A DNA stretch of 64,000 nucleotides from Omphiscola glabra (Eukaryota; Mollusca; Gastropoda; Lymnaeidae), in assembly GCA_964017045.1 (NCBI GenBank), contig OZ024794.1, positions 7,972,329-8,036,328 on the forward strand, written 5' to 3'. The notes under the pieces were generated by a model. It searched no databases, was not told the DNA's origin, and saw only the letters and a program-made list of their open reading frames with translations. The position numbers and the translations under genes are program-made. Positions 47,500 to 58,492 of this stretch are shown in pieces; within the stretch, counting starts at the first letter, position 1; every line of letters begins with the position of its first letter.

Positions 47500-47632
47500 A
47501 GAGGCTGATAAGTACAGCAGAGGTTGATACGTACAGCAGAGGTTGGTAAGTACAGCAGAGGTTGGTAAGTACAACAGAGGTTGGTAAGTACAGCAGAGGT
47601 TGGTAAGTACAGCAGAGGTTGGTAAGTACAAG
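47500..47632. repeat. 19-bp minisatellite (AGCAGAGGTTGGTAAGTAC)
   Basis: Seven near-identical copies. GGTAAGTA in each unit mimics a splice donor on the plus strand. Confidence 0.94.
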
Positions 47633-47721
47633 TTACAATTTCGTTAATCATCCCAATAATCTTTACCGTTTTCACGATTTAAAATAATCAAGTCCAATAA
47701 TTGTTCAAGTAATGATTTTTA

Positions 47722-48023
47722 ACAGGCCTAAAGGATTCGTCAGGCAGTACGATGACCTCCTGACGTCTGTTAAAAAGCGCAAACTTGAGTAGTATGGCCA
47801 CGTGACCAGAAAACAAAGGCTCGCCAAAGAGATCTTGCAGGGTACTACTAGAGGAGGGAGAAGAAGAGGAAGACAGAGAAAAAGATGGGAAGATAACATC
47901 AAAGAATGGACCGGATTAAAACTAGGCGATGCTATGCGTAGGGCAGAAGACCGAGAGGAATGGAGAAGAATAGTGTACATGTCATCTGTGGCGCCCCAAC
48001 GGCCGAAATACTACGGGACATGA
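47722..48023 (+). pseudogene. Non-LTR retrotransposon ORF2 C-terminal tail, interrupted by a stop
   Basis: The plus-strand frame reads RPKGFVRQYDDLLTSVKKRK-LE, then a TAG stop where the family has W, then YGHVTRKQRLAKEIL, GGRRRGRQRKRWEDN, IKEWTGLKLGDAMRRAED, REEWRRIVYMSS and a final stop at 48021-48023. The order K-R-R-K-L-x-W-Y-G-H-V-x-R, G-x-R-R-x-G-R-Q-x-x-R-W and A-x-D-R-x-x-W-R is the typical extreme C-terminus of many invertebrate LINE reverse transcriptases. GATGAT-type microsatellite follows the stop, as is usual at LINE 3' ends. It is 5' truncated and disabled, with no RT catalytic motif in the window. Confidence 0.65.
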
Positions 48024-48825
48024 TGCTGATGATGAATTTTATTTTAAATCTTTTTACTCAACAATGCACGCTCAAAAATATGTCAGTGACAACTATGGAG
48101 AATGGAACTCGAACCCCAGCTAACCAGTCAATTCAAATTTTACTCCTTGAAATTACCCCTGGCCCAGTGATTTCTTCACATAGCCACACAAAAAACATTA
48201 AGAATTTTTATATTCTCCTTTCCCATATCGGATTGGAAGGAACTGCCCCTTGCCCTGATTAGGCACCCCTGGATAGTGAGAGAGAAAAGGAAATTAAAAA
48301 TAGTGATGCATAATTTGGAGGCGGAGAAAAGTTCTTGAAAATAGGTACAAATAAGCTGGAGAGAAAGACACTTTAAATAGAAACGTAGACAATGCATATA
48401 TATAGAACGTATACATACTGATAGTGCAAAGTCTAATACAAATATTGTTTTCTTGTCGCAGGAAGTAGGGCGGGGCGGTGCGGCTGTTCCACCCACACAC
48501 AAACTCACTTTTTAAACAATTATTTACTTATAGATCCGGCCATTGATTCATTCTATTGGCTGAATGCTACTGGCCTTTTCATGTCGGCACGTACACTAGA
48601 GAGGCAGGCATGCATTCAATGAGAGGGTCACCCTGCTTGAATGCTGAGTACCCTCAGACATGGGTTAACTTCTCCTGGAACAAAAGGGGTGAGGGAGGCG
48701 GTTTGCCACAGGACTGCCAACAATTACGTCCACCGCGAAGTGCTGGGTTTAACTGGGGATGTGAAGTGAGGAGTCGGAGATAAACGCATTTAGTGGGATG
48801 TTTACAGTGGATTTTTCTCATAAGA
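48024..48825. other. No gene recognised
   Basis: 48530-48780 is complex, balanced sequence without an exon signature. 48140-48510 is AT-rich. Confidence 0.45.
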
Positions 48826-49090
48826 TAAATCATCAAGAATATATCCATACAGAAGGAAATATCAAGAATATATCCATACAGACTGAATCATCAAGAATAT
48901 ATCCATACAGACTGAATCATCAAGAATATATCCATACAGACTGAATCATCAAGAATATATCCATACAGACTGAAACATCAAGAATATATTCATACAGACT
49001 GAATCATCAAGAATATTTCCATACAGTCTGAATCATCAAAAATATATCCATAGAGATAAAATCCTCAAGTATATACTTATACAGATAGCC
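48826..49090. repeat. 29-bp minisatellite (ATCAAGAATATATCCATACA)
   Basis: About eight copies of AATCATCAAGAATATATCCA plus TACAGACTG. The array borders the GC-rich duplicated unit on its left, and a related ATATTCATACAGACG word stands on the unit's right. Confidence 0.94.
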
Positions 49091-49107
49091 CCTTTTAGTA
49101 TATATTC

Positions 49108-49707
49108 TGTGCTGCGTAAGCGGCAGCGTCCCCGAGGAGACTTGGGGGCGTCCACATGGGGTTTTGCCTCTTCGTGGCGTGGCAGACTAGTAGGGGGGAC
49201 TTGTCCATCCGAAGCTAAAAACCCCGGCCAAACGCATGACTCCCAACGCAACGGGAGCTGCCACTAACATGATTACTAGTTGCTGTTACTGGATATGAGG
49301 CTTGGGTGGCCATCAAAACCCATGCCTATGATTTTAACTACGCGGCCGTGAGAAAGCCGCTCCTAGGCAACCGTTTCGTCCCGCCACTACCAACGTCCCG
49401 ACCGAAAGACTCCCTGGGCGGTGGGGAATGGCAACGCAACACCAACCCCCCGGAGTGGAAGCAAAGCCGTCCTGACCCACAGAGAGTTGACTGCGGACGC
49501 TTTAAACGCAGCGTCCTCGGTCGACCGGGCCTCCCCTAGGTCAAGGGGGAAGTTCCCGGCGAACTTCCGCACGGGCTGGCGTCGGGTTATGTCCTTCGGT
49601 GCGCTGGATTGTGTGGGGGGGGGGGGCGCCGGGGGGGCATTAAGAGCTCGCGCTCGACGGCCCACAGACTCCATCTCTCATGCGACATTTTCAGTAGATA
49701 TTCATAC
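49108..49707. repeat. GC-rich 600-bp unit, tandem copy 1
   Basis: Begins TGTGCTGCGTAAGCGGCAGC and ends TTTTCAGTAGATATTCATAC. Much richer in G+C than its surroundings. Contains AGAAAGCCGCTCCTAGGCAA, CCGACCGAAAGACTCC, GGAAGTTCCCGGCG and AAGAGCTCGCGCTCGACGGC. No convincing protein. It looks like part of a mobile element, but I do not recognise which. Confidence 0.85.
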
Positions 49708-50288
49708 TGTGCTGTGTAAGCGGCAGCGTCCCCGAGGAGACTTGGGGGCGTCAACATGGGGTTTGCCTCTTCGTGGCGTGGCAGACTAGTAGGGGGGACT
49801 TGTCCACCCGAAGCAAAAAACCCCGGCCAAACGCATGACTTCCAACGCAACAGGAACAGCGACTAACATGATTACTTGTTGCCGTTGATGGATATGAAAA
49901 TTGGGTGGCGGAAAAACCCATGCCGATGATTTTAGATACGCGGCCGTGAGAAAGCCGCTCCTAGGCAACCGTTTCGTCCTGCCACTACTCGTCCCGACCG
50001 AAAGACTCCTTGGGTGGTGGGGGTGGTAACGCAACACTTACCCCCCGGAGTGGAAGCAAAACCGTCCTGACTCACGGAGAGTGGACTGCGGACGCTTTAA
50101 ACGCAGCGTCCTCGGTCGACCGGGCTTCCCCTAGGTCAAGGGGGAAGTTCCCGGCGTCCTTCCGCTGGCGTCGGGGAAACCTTCAGTGCGCTGGCGTTTG
50201 TGGGGGAGCGCTGGGGGGCATTAAGAGCTCGCGCTCGACGGCCCACCGACGCCGTCTCCAATGTGACATTTTCAGTAGATATTCATAC
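49708..50288. repeat. GC-rich 600-bp unit, tandem copy 2
   Basis: The second copy starts exactly 600 bp after the first and is slightly shorter (581 bp, a small deletion near 50160 and changes in the G run). It ends with the same TTTTCAGTAGATATTCATAC, then continues straight into AGACGAAATCTTCAAG of the next minisatellite. Confidence 0.85.
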
Positions 50289-50302
50289 AGACGAAATCTT
50301 CA

Positions 50303-50646
50303 AGAATCTAGCCACACAGATCAAGTGTGATACTTTCGTTACTGCAACTTCAAGAAGTTAGCCACACAGATCAAGTGTGAATCTTTCGTTACTGCAACTT
50401 CAAGAAGTTAGCCACACAGATCAAGTGTGATACTTTCGTTACTGCAACTTCAAGAAGTTAGCCACACAGATCAAGTGTGAATCTTTCGTTACTGCAACTT
50501 CAAGAAGTTAGCCACACAGATCAAGTGTGAATCTTTCGTTACTGCAACTTCAAGAAGTTAGCCACACAGATCAAGTGCGATACTTTCGTTACTGCATCTT
50601 CAAGAAGTTAGCCACACATATAAAGTATGATACTTTCGTTACTGTA
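50303..50646. repeat. 50-bp minisatellite, about seven copies
   Basis: CTTCAAGAAGTTAGCCACAC, AGATCAAGTGTGATACTTTC and GTTACTGCAA at a strict 50-bp period. Confidence 0.95.
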
Positions 50647-50754
50647 CTGAGAAGCTGAGCTGTCTAGAGTCAGGGTGGGCAAACTGCTGTTCTCGAGCCA
50701 ATTTTGTAGAGGACAAAAAACATTATTACCAACCCTAATGTCGATAAGAAGAAT

Positions 50755-50835
50755 ATGGTCTTAACACCTGGGCTGTACAGGAAGCTATATGTCCAGCTAT
50801 GGTCTTAACTCCTGGGCTGTACAGGAAGCTAATAT
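50755..50835. repeat. 44-bp tandem duplication
   Basis: ATGGTCTTAACACCTGGGCT and GTACAGGAAGCTA occur twice, 44 bp apart. Confidence 0.9.
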
Positions 50836-51688
50836 GCTTAACTATTCTACTCCTTACTTCAATCTATTGATGTCGATATCGAACAGCTGGTTGCAGAGGT
50901 CAACAAGAAAAAATGGCGTCGGTGTTTATACCGGATGTTTGCCTTGTTGCCCCCCTTCCCTTTACCACCACCCAAGGGATCGGTCCTAATATTCAAAGCG
51001 TTGAAAATGTTCATCATGGACTTCTATAGCGTCAATATTTGCCTGAGCCCTACCCGGAAACCTCTCGAAACCGGAGCGGACGTCATTCAACACAGAAGAC
51101 ATGTATGACATGATGGCGTCTCTCTGTGTTTGCTGTCTTTGACATGCCGTCCTGAGAATTTTGTGAAGCTGTAGTCGCTGCCATTTTTGTGTGTCTTTGA
51201 ACCCGCGCCTGCCGGTGTTTGGGTAACCGTGCATAAAAGTCTAGCTTACACGTGTGAGTAAAATAACCCCGACCGCTACAGTGATGATAAACACATGCAT
51301 CGCATATCGAGAATAAACACATACATCATGGGGGTACGAGACACAAGCAAAGGCTTTGATGCCGACGTAGTGCTGGTACGTCAATAAATCTTTACCACAT
51401 TTCTACCCGTGTTTTAACTGCCATCTAGTAAATCCTAGTTGTTTGTAGTCATGTTTGTATTTTGGCACCTTGGATTGGATCGAAAAATGGCATTACGAAT
51501 TAAATTCTGTTACGAAAACTTTCTTTCATTCGCCATCTATTTGCTGCAAAAAAAAAATTTATAGTTTTTTTGTTAAAGGTGTTTTAGATGGTAAAATACC
51601 TTTAAGTTGTCATAACATCCTACTTCCGGAAACAACAAAGAAGATCTCTAAAGATTTTTCTATGCTCTGATTCTTGTCGTATTTTCAT
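50836..51688. other. No gene supported; two unexplained open stretches
   Basis: Minus 51234-50986 encodes a polar, Q/R-rich 82-residue stretch, and plus 51455-51670 a 71-residue stretch that runs up to the Penelope-type relic at 51689. Neither shows a domain I recognise. The second could be the decayed end of the element's coding part. Confidence 0.35.
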
Positions 51689-51786
51689 TTGTCCTTGTTC
51701 GCTGAAGAAGGCTCTACGCAGAAACGTTCAAATCTTATCGTCATGTCTTTTGATTCAAGCTTCCACATACCTAGTTCTGCTATTTC
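51689..51786 (+). mobile_element. Second relic of the hammerhead-like Penelope terminal region
   Basis: CTGAAGA (51702-51708) fits CTGANGA and GAAAC follows at 51721-51725. The intervening AGGCTCTACGCA no longer pairs well. The downstream sequence (CAAATCTTATCGTCATGTCT, then ATTCAAGCTTCCACATACC) aligns with 32088-32135. Confidence 0.5.
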
Positions 51787-51835
51787 AGTAACGCAGTCCT
51801 TCATTTAATGTCCTTTGAGCTGTCACGTCATCTTC

Positions 51836-52075
51836 ATCATATATGTCATTGAGCATAATGGCAGTTGGGAGATAACACCAGATCATATATGTCATTGAGC
51901 ATAATGGTAGTTGGGAGATAACACCAGATCATATATGTCATTGAGCATAGTGGTAGTTGGGAGATAACACCAGATCACATATGTCATTGAACATACTGGC
52001 AGTTGGGAGATAACACCATATCATATATGTCATTGAGCATAATGGCAGTTGGGAGATAACACCAGAGCATCCTGT
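51836..52075. repeat. 46-bp minisatellite, five copies
   Basis: GAGCATAATGGCAGTTGGGA, GATAACACCA and GATCATATATGTCATT repeated at 46 bp. Confidence 0.95.
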
Positions 52076-52188
52076 CACTCGTGCTCTCCTCTTGTTGGAA
52101 TGCCACACATTTTGTGTGTGTGTGTCCAAATTGTTTATTGTCTAAAGCTACATTGCAAAGAAGTTTTCTGATTTTTCGGCTCTTGCTT

Positions 52189-52249
52189 CCTTATAGAGGC
52201 AGTAAATGACTTATAGAGGCAGTAAATGACTTATAGAGGCAGTAAATGA
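52189..52249. repeat. 20-bp tandem repeat, three copies
   Basis: CTTATAGAGGCAGTAAATGA three times. Confidence 0.92.
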
Positions 52250-52763
52250 CAGCAAAAGGACAATCTAAAGCAGTGAAATAATCACATCAATAATTTTTGC
52301 AACGTTTTAGCCCGAAAATGTTTTTTAAAAAAATAATGCATTTCCTGATCTTAAGGTAAAACAATTTATACAAGAATCACACAACTGTTTCCCAAGATAC
52401 AACAATAACAGAACCTTTCAAATGTCACAAAAAAAAACATTAGTTATTTCTTAAAGATCAAATCGATCATCCTGGAAAAAAGAGGAGATTTTGGGCATAC
52501 ATTGTATAGGTTTAGAAAGATCGGAAGAAGGTTTATGTTATGTATATATATATATATTTGTGTTGTGTTCGTATCTTGGTGTGCGTATATGTGTGTTGGT
52601 GTGTGTATGTTTGTTGGAGTGTGGGAAGGGATTCATTAGAGTTAAGTTTAGAAACCATGCAATGTAAAAGGTATTTAGTAATGTTATCTATGAGGGTAAT
52701 ACGATCTTAGAGGTTTAATTTGAACATGATTTAGCACATTAATTAGTCCCAGGTCAACAATTC

Positions 52764-53779
52764 CTCCTTAACTCACCAAGTCATGACAGCATCCTTAACT
52801 CACCAAGTCATGAAAGCATCCTTAACTCACCAAGTCATGAAAGCATCCTTAACTCACCAAGTCATGACAGCATCCTTAACTCACCAAGTCATGAAAGCAT
52901 CCTTAACTCACCAAGTCATGACAGCATCCTTAACTCACCAAGTCATGAAAGCATCCTTAACTCACCAAGTCATGACAGCATCCTTAACTCACCAAGTCAT
53001 GACAGCATCCTTAACTCACCAAGTCATTAAAGCATCCTTAACTCACCAAGTCATGACAGCATCCTTAACTCACCAAGTCATGACAGCATCCTTAACTCAC
53101 CAAGTCATGACAGCATCCTTAACTCACCAAGTCATGACAGCATCCTTAACTCACCAAGTCATGAAAGCATCCTTAACTCACCAAGTCATGACAGCATCAT
53201 TAACTCACCAAGTCATGAAAGCATCCTTAACTCACCAAGTCATGACAGCATCCTTAACTCACCAAGTCATGACAGCATCCTTAACTCACCAAGTCATGAC
53301 AGCATCCTTAACTCACCAAGTCATGACAGCATCCTTAACTCACCAAGTCATGACAGCATCCTTAACTCACCAAGTCATGACAGCATTCTTAACTCACCAA
53401 GTCATGACAGCATCCTTAACTCACCAAGTCATGACAGCATCCTTAACTCACCAAGTCATGAAAGCATCCTTAACTCACCAAGTCATGACAGCATCCTTAA
53501 CTCACACAGTCATGAAAGCATCCTTAACTCACCAAGTCATGACAGCATCCTTAACTCACACAGTCATGAAAGCATCCTTAACTCACCAAGTCATGACAGC
53601 ATCCTTAACTCACCAAGTCATGAAAGCATCCTTAACTCACCAAGTCATGACAGCATCCTTAACTCACACAGTCATGAAAGCATCCTTAACTCACCAAGTC
53701 ATGACAGCATCCTTAACTCACCAAGTCATGAAAGCATCCTTAACTCACCAAGTCATGACAGCATCCTTAACTCATCCCG
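52764..53779. repeat. 27-bp minisatellite (CTTAACTCACCAAGTCATGA)
   Basis: About 37 copies, nearly identical, with one main two-state site: ATGACAGCATC or ATGAAAGCATC. A few units have ACACAGTC for ACCAAGTC near the right end. The 362-codon frame (TASLTHQVM repeat) comes from the 27-bp period without stops. Confidence 0.96.
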
Positions 53780-54103
53780 ATCCATCCACAACCCGACCAT
53801 GCTTACATAACCAGCTGATAACACACGTCTTGATCTACTTTTTCTTCTTATTACCTCACACGTCCTGCTAGCGCCCCCCCCCCCCCCCCCCCATAATATC
53901 ATTAACAATCACTTGAATGACGAATCATGCAAATTGAGATGGCAACACATTAGTGACCACAAACGAATGAGCAACAACAAATAGATAGGTAAGAATGAAA
54001 GGGAGCTATAGCTATTATATCTAAATACGAGAGCAGTCTTGGTCTAGACGTCAGGATCGATACGTTTTTTATATCAGCGTTATGCGTGAATATTATAGAT
54101 AAC
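53780..54103. other. No gene recognised
   Basis: A C homopolymer at 53874-53892, then unique sequence. Confidence 0.5.
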
Positions 54104-54300
54104 TGAAGTGATGGTGAGCAACATGTTGACTGCAGTGATGGTGAGCAACATGTTGACTGAAGTGATGGTGAGCAGCATGTTGACTGAAGTGATAATTAGC
54201 AACATGTTGACTCTTGTCATGTGTACAATATGATACCTGAAGTGATGGTGTACAATATGATAACTGAAGTGACGGAGTACACTAGATAACCGAAGTGATG
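54104..54300. repeat. 27-bp degenerate minisatellite
   Basis: AAGTGATGGTGAGCAACATG plus TTGACTG, about six copies, decaying to the right. Confidence 0.88.
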
Positions 54301-56084
54301 GTTTTTAATAGGGACAGTTTGGATATAAGTGGGAGGTGGCCTGACATTTAGTAGAACAATTATCGACGCAATACACATTTACATTTACCACACAAAATTT
54401 TATGAAGCGCCAGTCCACAATTCCATGATGAAAATAGACGCACTTATGACGCTCTTATTCGTGTTACATATACTATTCACAAATAAGATTATTTAAAATT
54501 TGCTCGTCCGTATGAAATTTATTTCACCCATTTTACCCGTTCTAAACTCTTCTTTCTGCCATTCTGGGTCTCTCCATGAACTCTTTTATTAGTTCTATTT
54601 TTTCACTTCCGGGTCAACCGGAGACATCTGTCTGGCACCACCGTTTTGCTAATGCTTGCCTAAACAAGCGCAAAGGCGTCGCGTTGAATAACCGTAAGCC
54701 AGGGGCGGCGGAAAAACCGGGGTAGAGGCTCGGGGGATTTCTCACGAGACTACAACTTTAACATTTGATACTTTGAAGGTGGGTGGAGGTGGGGGGGGGG
54801 GGGGGGGAGAGGCGAGACGGTGAGTGTTGAAGCTTCCGCATTGTTTTTAGTTTACACGGAAACAGGACTTGCCTTTCCCGCTCTGGGGAGATGTCGTTAT
54901 GGCTTAAGTAGCGCTTGGTGATGACAGACGTTACAGGAAGAATGTCTTTGGTAGTGAGGTTAGAACAGCTGAGAATTACGGGTCTGAGTTCAATATAAAA
55001 AAAGGCTTGTATCTCAGATTATAATTGATAAGACATGTATTGCAGTTCGATCATCCTTTACAAGGCATAAATCATACATGTTGATTCAGAAGATCAGACT
55101 CCGACTTTTTTAACATTAAGTTGATGTTGTTAACGATAAGCGCGAAGAGAAGCAAGTTTAAAAAAAAATAATAACATCCTAATAATATGAAGGATGACGT
55201 GCTCTTAGCACACCTATCTCGCGTCCCACGTGCATATCCCCTCGTGAACTCTCGTGACCGCCTTTGAAGTGTGGCTAGAAAAACCTTATTTACAACATAA
55301 ATTCTAGTCAGGAGAACTGTCGAAAATAATAGAAGATTCTGGATAAAACGGGAAGGCAAAACAATGTGTTAGTTGGTTCGAGAGACCTTAGTAGAAAATG
55401 CCTATAAAAAGGGCTGACCGATATAGAGAGAGAGATATTTTGTTTTGATCACGAGATGCTATGTCATACTTTGTTGTGTGTTGAGTTTTCTATTTCCTCA
55501 TACAATTTTGTGCTCATTGTATTTTTATATACAGTGCCGGTACCAGAAAATCTGTAAGTTTATAATTTTAATCATATTTCTCTTGCTGTTATTATTTACT
55601 TGAAGTTCACAAATAAAAGTTATTAATTGTAATTAGCTCTGGCCTTGATTGTCGTTATATTTGTTATTATTTTTAAATGTTGGCATCGTCCTTTATTATG
55701 GACCGTTTCTAGAACGAGCCATAGTCTAAAATTAAGAGAAAAAATTCTCAATTCATAACGGTCCGTAATACTAACAATAAACAAAATTATTGTTTAAAAA
55801 TTCAACAGATACTTTTTTTTATAGTGCACAACGCCTGGCCTTAAAATCCCCTATAAGAAAATTCGGTCTTAAAGTTTAGAAGACAAATATTTGCCATGAG
55901 ACATTTAGAATATAAAATCTTTATGATGCAAGGCTGATGTTTACTTAAGGGATCTTTTTCATTCAGTATATCAGGAAGAACATATCTACATATGTTGAGT
56001 CACACAAATCAAGCATCATTTATAGTTCGGTCACAGAAAGAAAGACACGAGGTAACAGGTGGAGGCAAGCGTATATCTAAGTTT
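54301..56084. other. No gene recognised
   Basis: Unique sequence with a G tract at 54791-54807 and the inverted repeat at 55695-55769. 54600-54720 contains AGGGGCGGCGGAAAAACC, possibly an element edge. Confidence 0.45.
55695..55769. repeat. Inverted repeat (75 bp)
   Basis: The arms ATTATGGACCGTT and AACGGTCCGTAAT pair at 12 of 13 positions, and an inner GAGAA/TTCTC pair lies near 55736-55748. It may be a small foldback element. Confidence 0.55.
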
Positions 56085-56295
56085 GTCAAGGGTAGATATG
56101 CGGGTATAAGAACTTGGTGCCATAGGTAGAGATGAGGTACAGGAACCTGGTGTCATAGGTAAATATAATGGTAAGAAAACCTTATGTCATTGGTAGAGGT
56201 GAGGTACATGAAACTGGTGTCAAAAGGTAAATATAATGGTAAGAAAACAGTATGTCATTGGTAGAGGTGAGGACCAATGTAACTGGTCTCAAAAG
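56085..56295. repeat. Degenerate GTCATAGGTAGAGATGAGGTA repeat
   Basis: Two interleaved unit types, GGTAGAGRTGAGGTACA and GGTAAATATAATGGTAAGAA, alternate. Confidence 0.8.
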
Positions 56296-56349
56296 GTGAT
56301 ATGAGGAAATCTCAGACTATGATCTGTTTACTTTAGTCAGCTCAACATT

Positions 56350-56525
56350 CATACGTAGTTTTAAAGTATAGACGTAGTTTTAACATACATGCGTAGTTTT
56401 AACATACATACGTAGTTTTAACATACATACGTAGTTTTAACATACATACGTAGATTTAACATACATGCGTAGTTTTAACATACATACGTAGTTTTAACAT
56501 ACATACATAGATTTAACATACATAA
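56350..56525. repeat. 20-bp minisatellite (TAACATACATACGTAGTTTT)
   Basis: About nine copies, with TACGTA palindromes. Confidence 0.94.
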
Positions 56526-56869
56526 CGTTGTTTTACTGGTACAGCCAATAACAGGAAATTATTTTAAAAATCTGAGATAAAAATAAATGAGATTTTCTTG
56601 GCACTATTAAACACACGGTGTTAAGCTCTTAAAGGTCTATAAATAGATCGATCCCAACTCTGATAGACACTAACATGCCCTCAATTTGAATGAGACATTA
56701 ATCCAATCACGTGACAGAACGCATAGATTTTGAATTTAAATTAGCGTCTGCATTTCGACATTAGGAAATAATTACAGGCAGATGTCAGGATAGGGTTTTG
56801 ATTACCTACTGAGCCTCAGAATTTTCGACTCCGAGATCTGGATGCATCAAGTAGAAATATCGGGTAGGC

Positions 56870-57067
56870 CAGCGGTTCTCAACCTGTGGGTTGCGACCCC
56901 TTTAGGGGGTCGAACGACCCTTTCACAGAGGTCGCCTAAGACCATCGGAAAACACATATACTCTACAGTTATGAAATATCAATGAAAATAAGTATGTGAT
57001 TGGGGGTCGCCACAACATGAGGAGCTGTATTAAAGGGTCGCGGCAATAGGTAGGTTGAGAACCATTG
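56870..57067 (+). mobile_element. SPIN-like non-autonomous hAT element, full length with perfect target duplication
   Basis: Ends CAGCGGTTCTCAACCTGTGG and GGTTGAGAACCATTG. The 8-bp flanks are both GGGTAGGC (56862-56869 and 57068-57075). Length 198 bp. This is the least diverged copy in the window from the consensus I remember. Confidence 0.87.
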
Positions 57068-57124
57068 GGGTAGGCTAATAATTTTTAAGGCAGGATCTTG
57101 ATAACTAATTTCACGCACTGGTGT

Positions 57125-57958
57125 TGAACATTGAAGTGTAGGGTGAAGCCACGGTATGTTAACACCAGCTTCAGACATGGTATGTTGACATTAGCTTTAG
57201 CCATGGTATGTTTACGTTAGCTTTAGCCACGGTATGTTGACATTAGCTTTAGCCATGGTATGTTTACGTTAGCTTTAGCCATGGTATGTTTACATTAGCT
57301 TTAGCCACGGTATGTTGACATTAGCTTTAGCCATGGTATGTTTACGTTAGCTTTAGCCATGGTATGTTTACGTTAGCTTTAGCCATGGTATGTTTACATT
57401 AGCTTTAGCCATGGTATGTTTACATTAGCTTTAGCCATGGTATGTTTACATTAGCTTTAGCCATGGTATGTTTACATTAGCTTTAGCCATGGTATGTTTA
57501 TAGTTAGCTTTAGCCATGGTATGTTTACGTTAGCTTTAGCCATGGTATGTTTACGTTAGCTTTAGCCATGGTATGTTTACGTTAGCTTTAGCCATGGTAT
57601 GTTTACATTAGCTTTAGCCATGGTATGTTTACTTTAGCTTTAGCCTTGGTATGTTTACGTTAGCTTTAGCCATGGTATGTTTACATTAGCTTTAGCCACG
57701 GTATGTTTACATTAGATTTAGCCATGGTATGTTTACATTAGCTTTAGCCATGGTATGTTTACGTTAGCTTTAGCCATGGTATGTTGACATTAACTTTAGC
57801 CATGGTATGTTTACGTTAGCTTTAGCCATGGTATGTTTACGTTAGCTTTAGCCATGGTATGTTGACATTAGCTTTAGCCATGGTATGTTGACATTAGCTT
57901 TAGCCATGGTATGTTGACATTAGCTTTAGCCATGGTATGTTTACGTTAGCTTTAGCTT
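57125..57958. repeat. 26-bp minisatellite (AGCCATGGTATGTTTACATT)
   Basis: About 32 copies of AGCCATGGTATGTTTACATT plus AGCTTT. Variants GTTTACGTT and GTTGACATT are interspersed. Each unit has a CCATGG palindrome. It starts 50 bp after a SPIN-like insertion. Confidence 0.95.
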
Positions 57959-58179
57959 CACCCACTCAGGGTCCATCCATGAAGCTCGGGTGTAATGATG
58001 AGACAGATTAAAATAATAGAATATAATATGATATATCTGAATATCATATAGCCTTCTATTATTTACTATGACCAGAGAATATGAGCATAATCTCATCGTC
58101 TAAACTAGTCCTAGTCTCTTAAGTGTATCATCTAAGCATCTGACAGTCACCAACGATTAACATTGAAAACGGCTAAAAC

Positions 58180-58492
58180 TATCATAAATAGAAATGATGA
58201 TTAGTGGGTTTATAAATAGAAATGAGGATTAATGGGTTTATAAATAGAAATGATGATTAATGGGTTTATAAATAGAAATGATGATTATGGGTTTATAAAT
58301 AGAAATGATGATTAATGGGTTTAAAAATAGAAATAATGAATATGGATTTATAAATAGAAATGATGATTAATGGGTTTATAAATAGAAATGATGATTATGG
58401 GTTTATAAATAGAAATGATGATTAATGGGTTTATAAATAGAAATGATAATTATGGATTTATGGGTTTATAAATAGAAATAATGAATAAAGTG
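58180..58492. repeat. 28-bp minisatellite (GGGTTTATAAATAGAAATGA)
   Basis: About 11 copies of GGGTTTATAAATAGAAATGA plus TGATTAAT, some shortened to TGATTAT. Confidence 0.94.

Noticed and set aside
49306..50330. Protein-coding reading of the GC-rich duplicated unit
   Set aside because: Overlapping frames on both strands are open because GC-rich DNA has few stops; the two copies differ by frame-shifting changes.
50986..51234. 82-codon minus frame, Q/R-rich, as a gene or extra exon of the Ig gene
   Set aside because: Composition is protein-like, but no domain, no convincing acceptor/donor pair and no phase link to 45278; left as unexplained.
52783..53871. 362-codon plus-strand frame (TASLTHQVM repeats)
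   Set aside because: 27-bp array without stops; identical units and no sign of codon-level selection.
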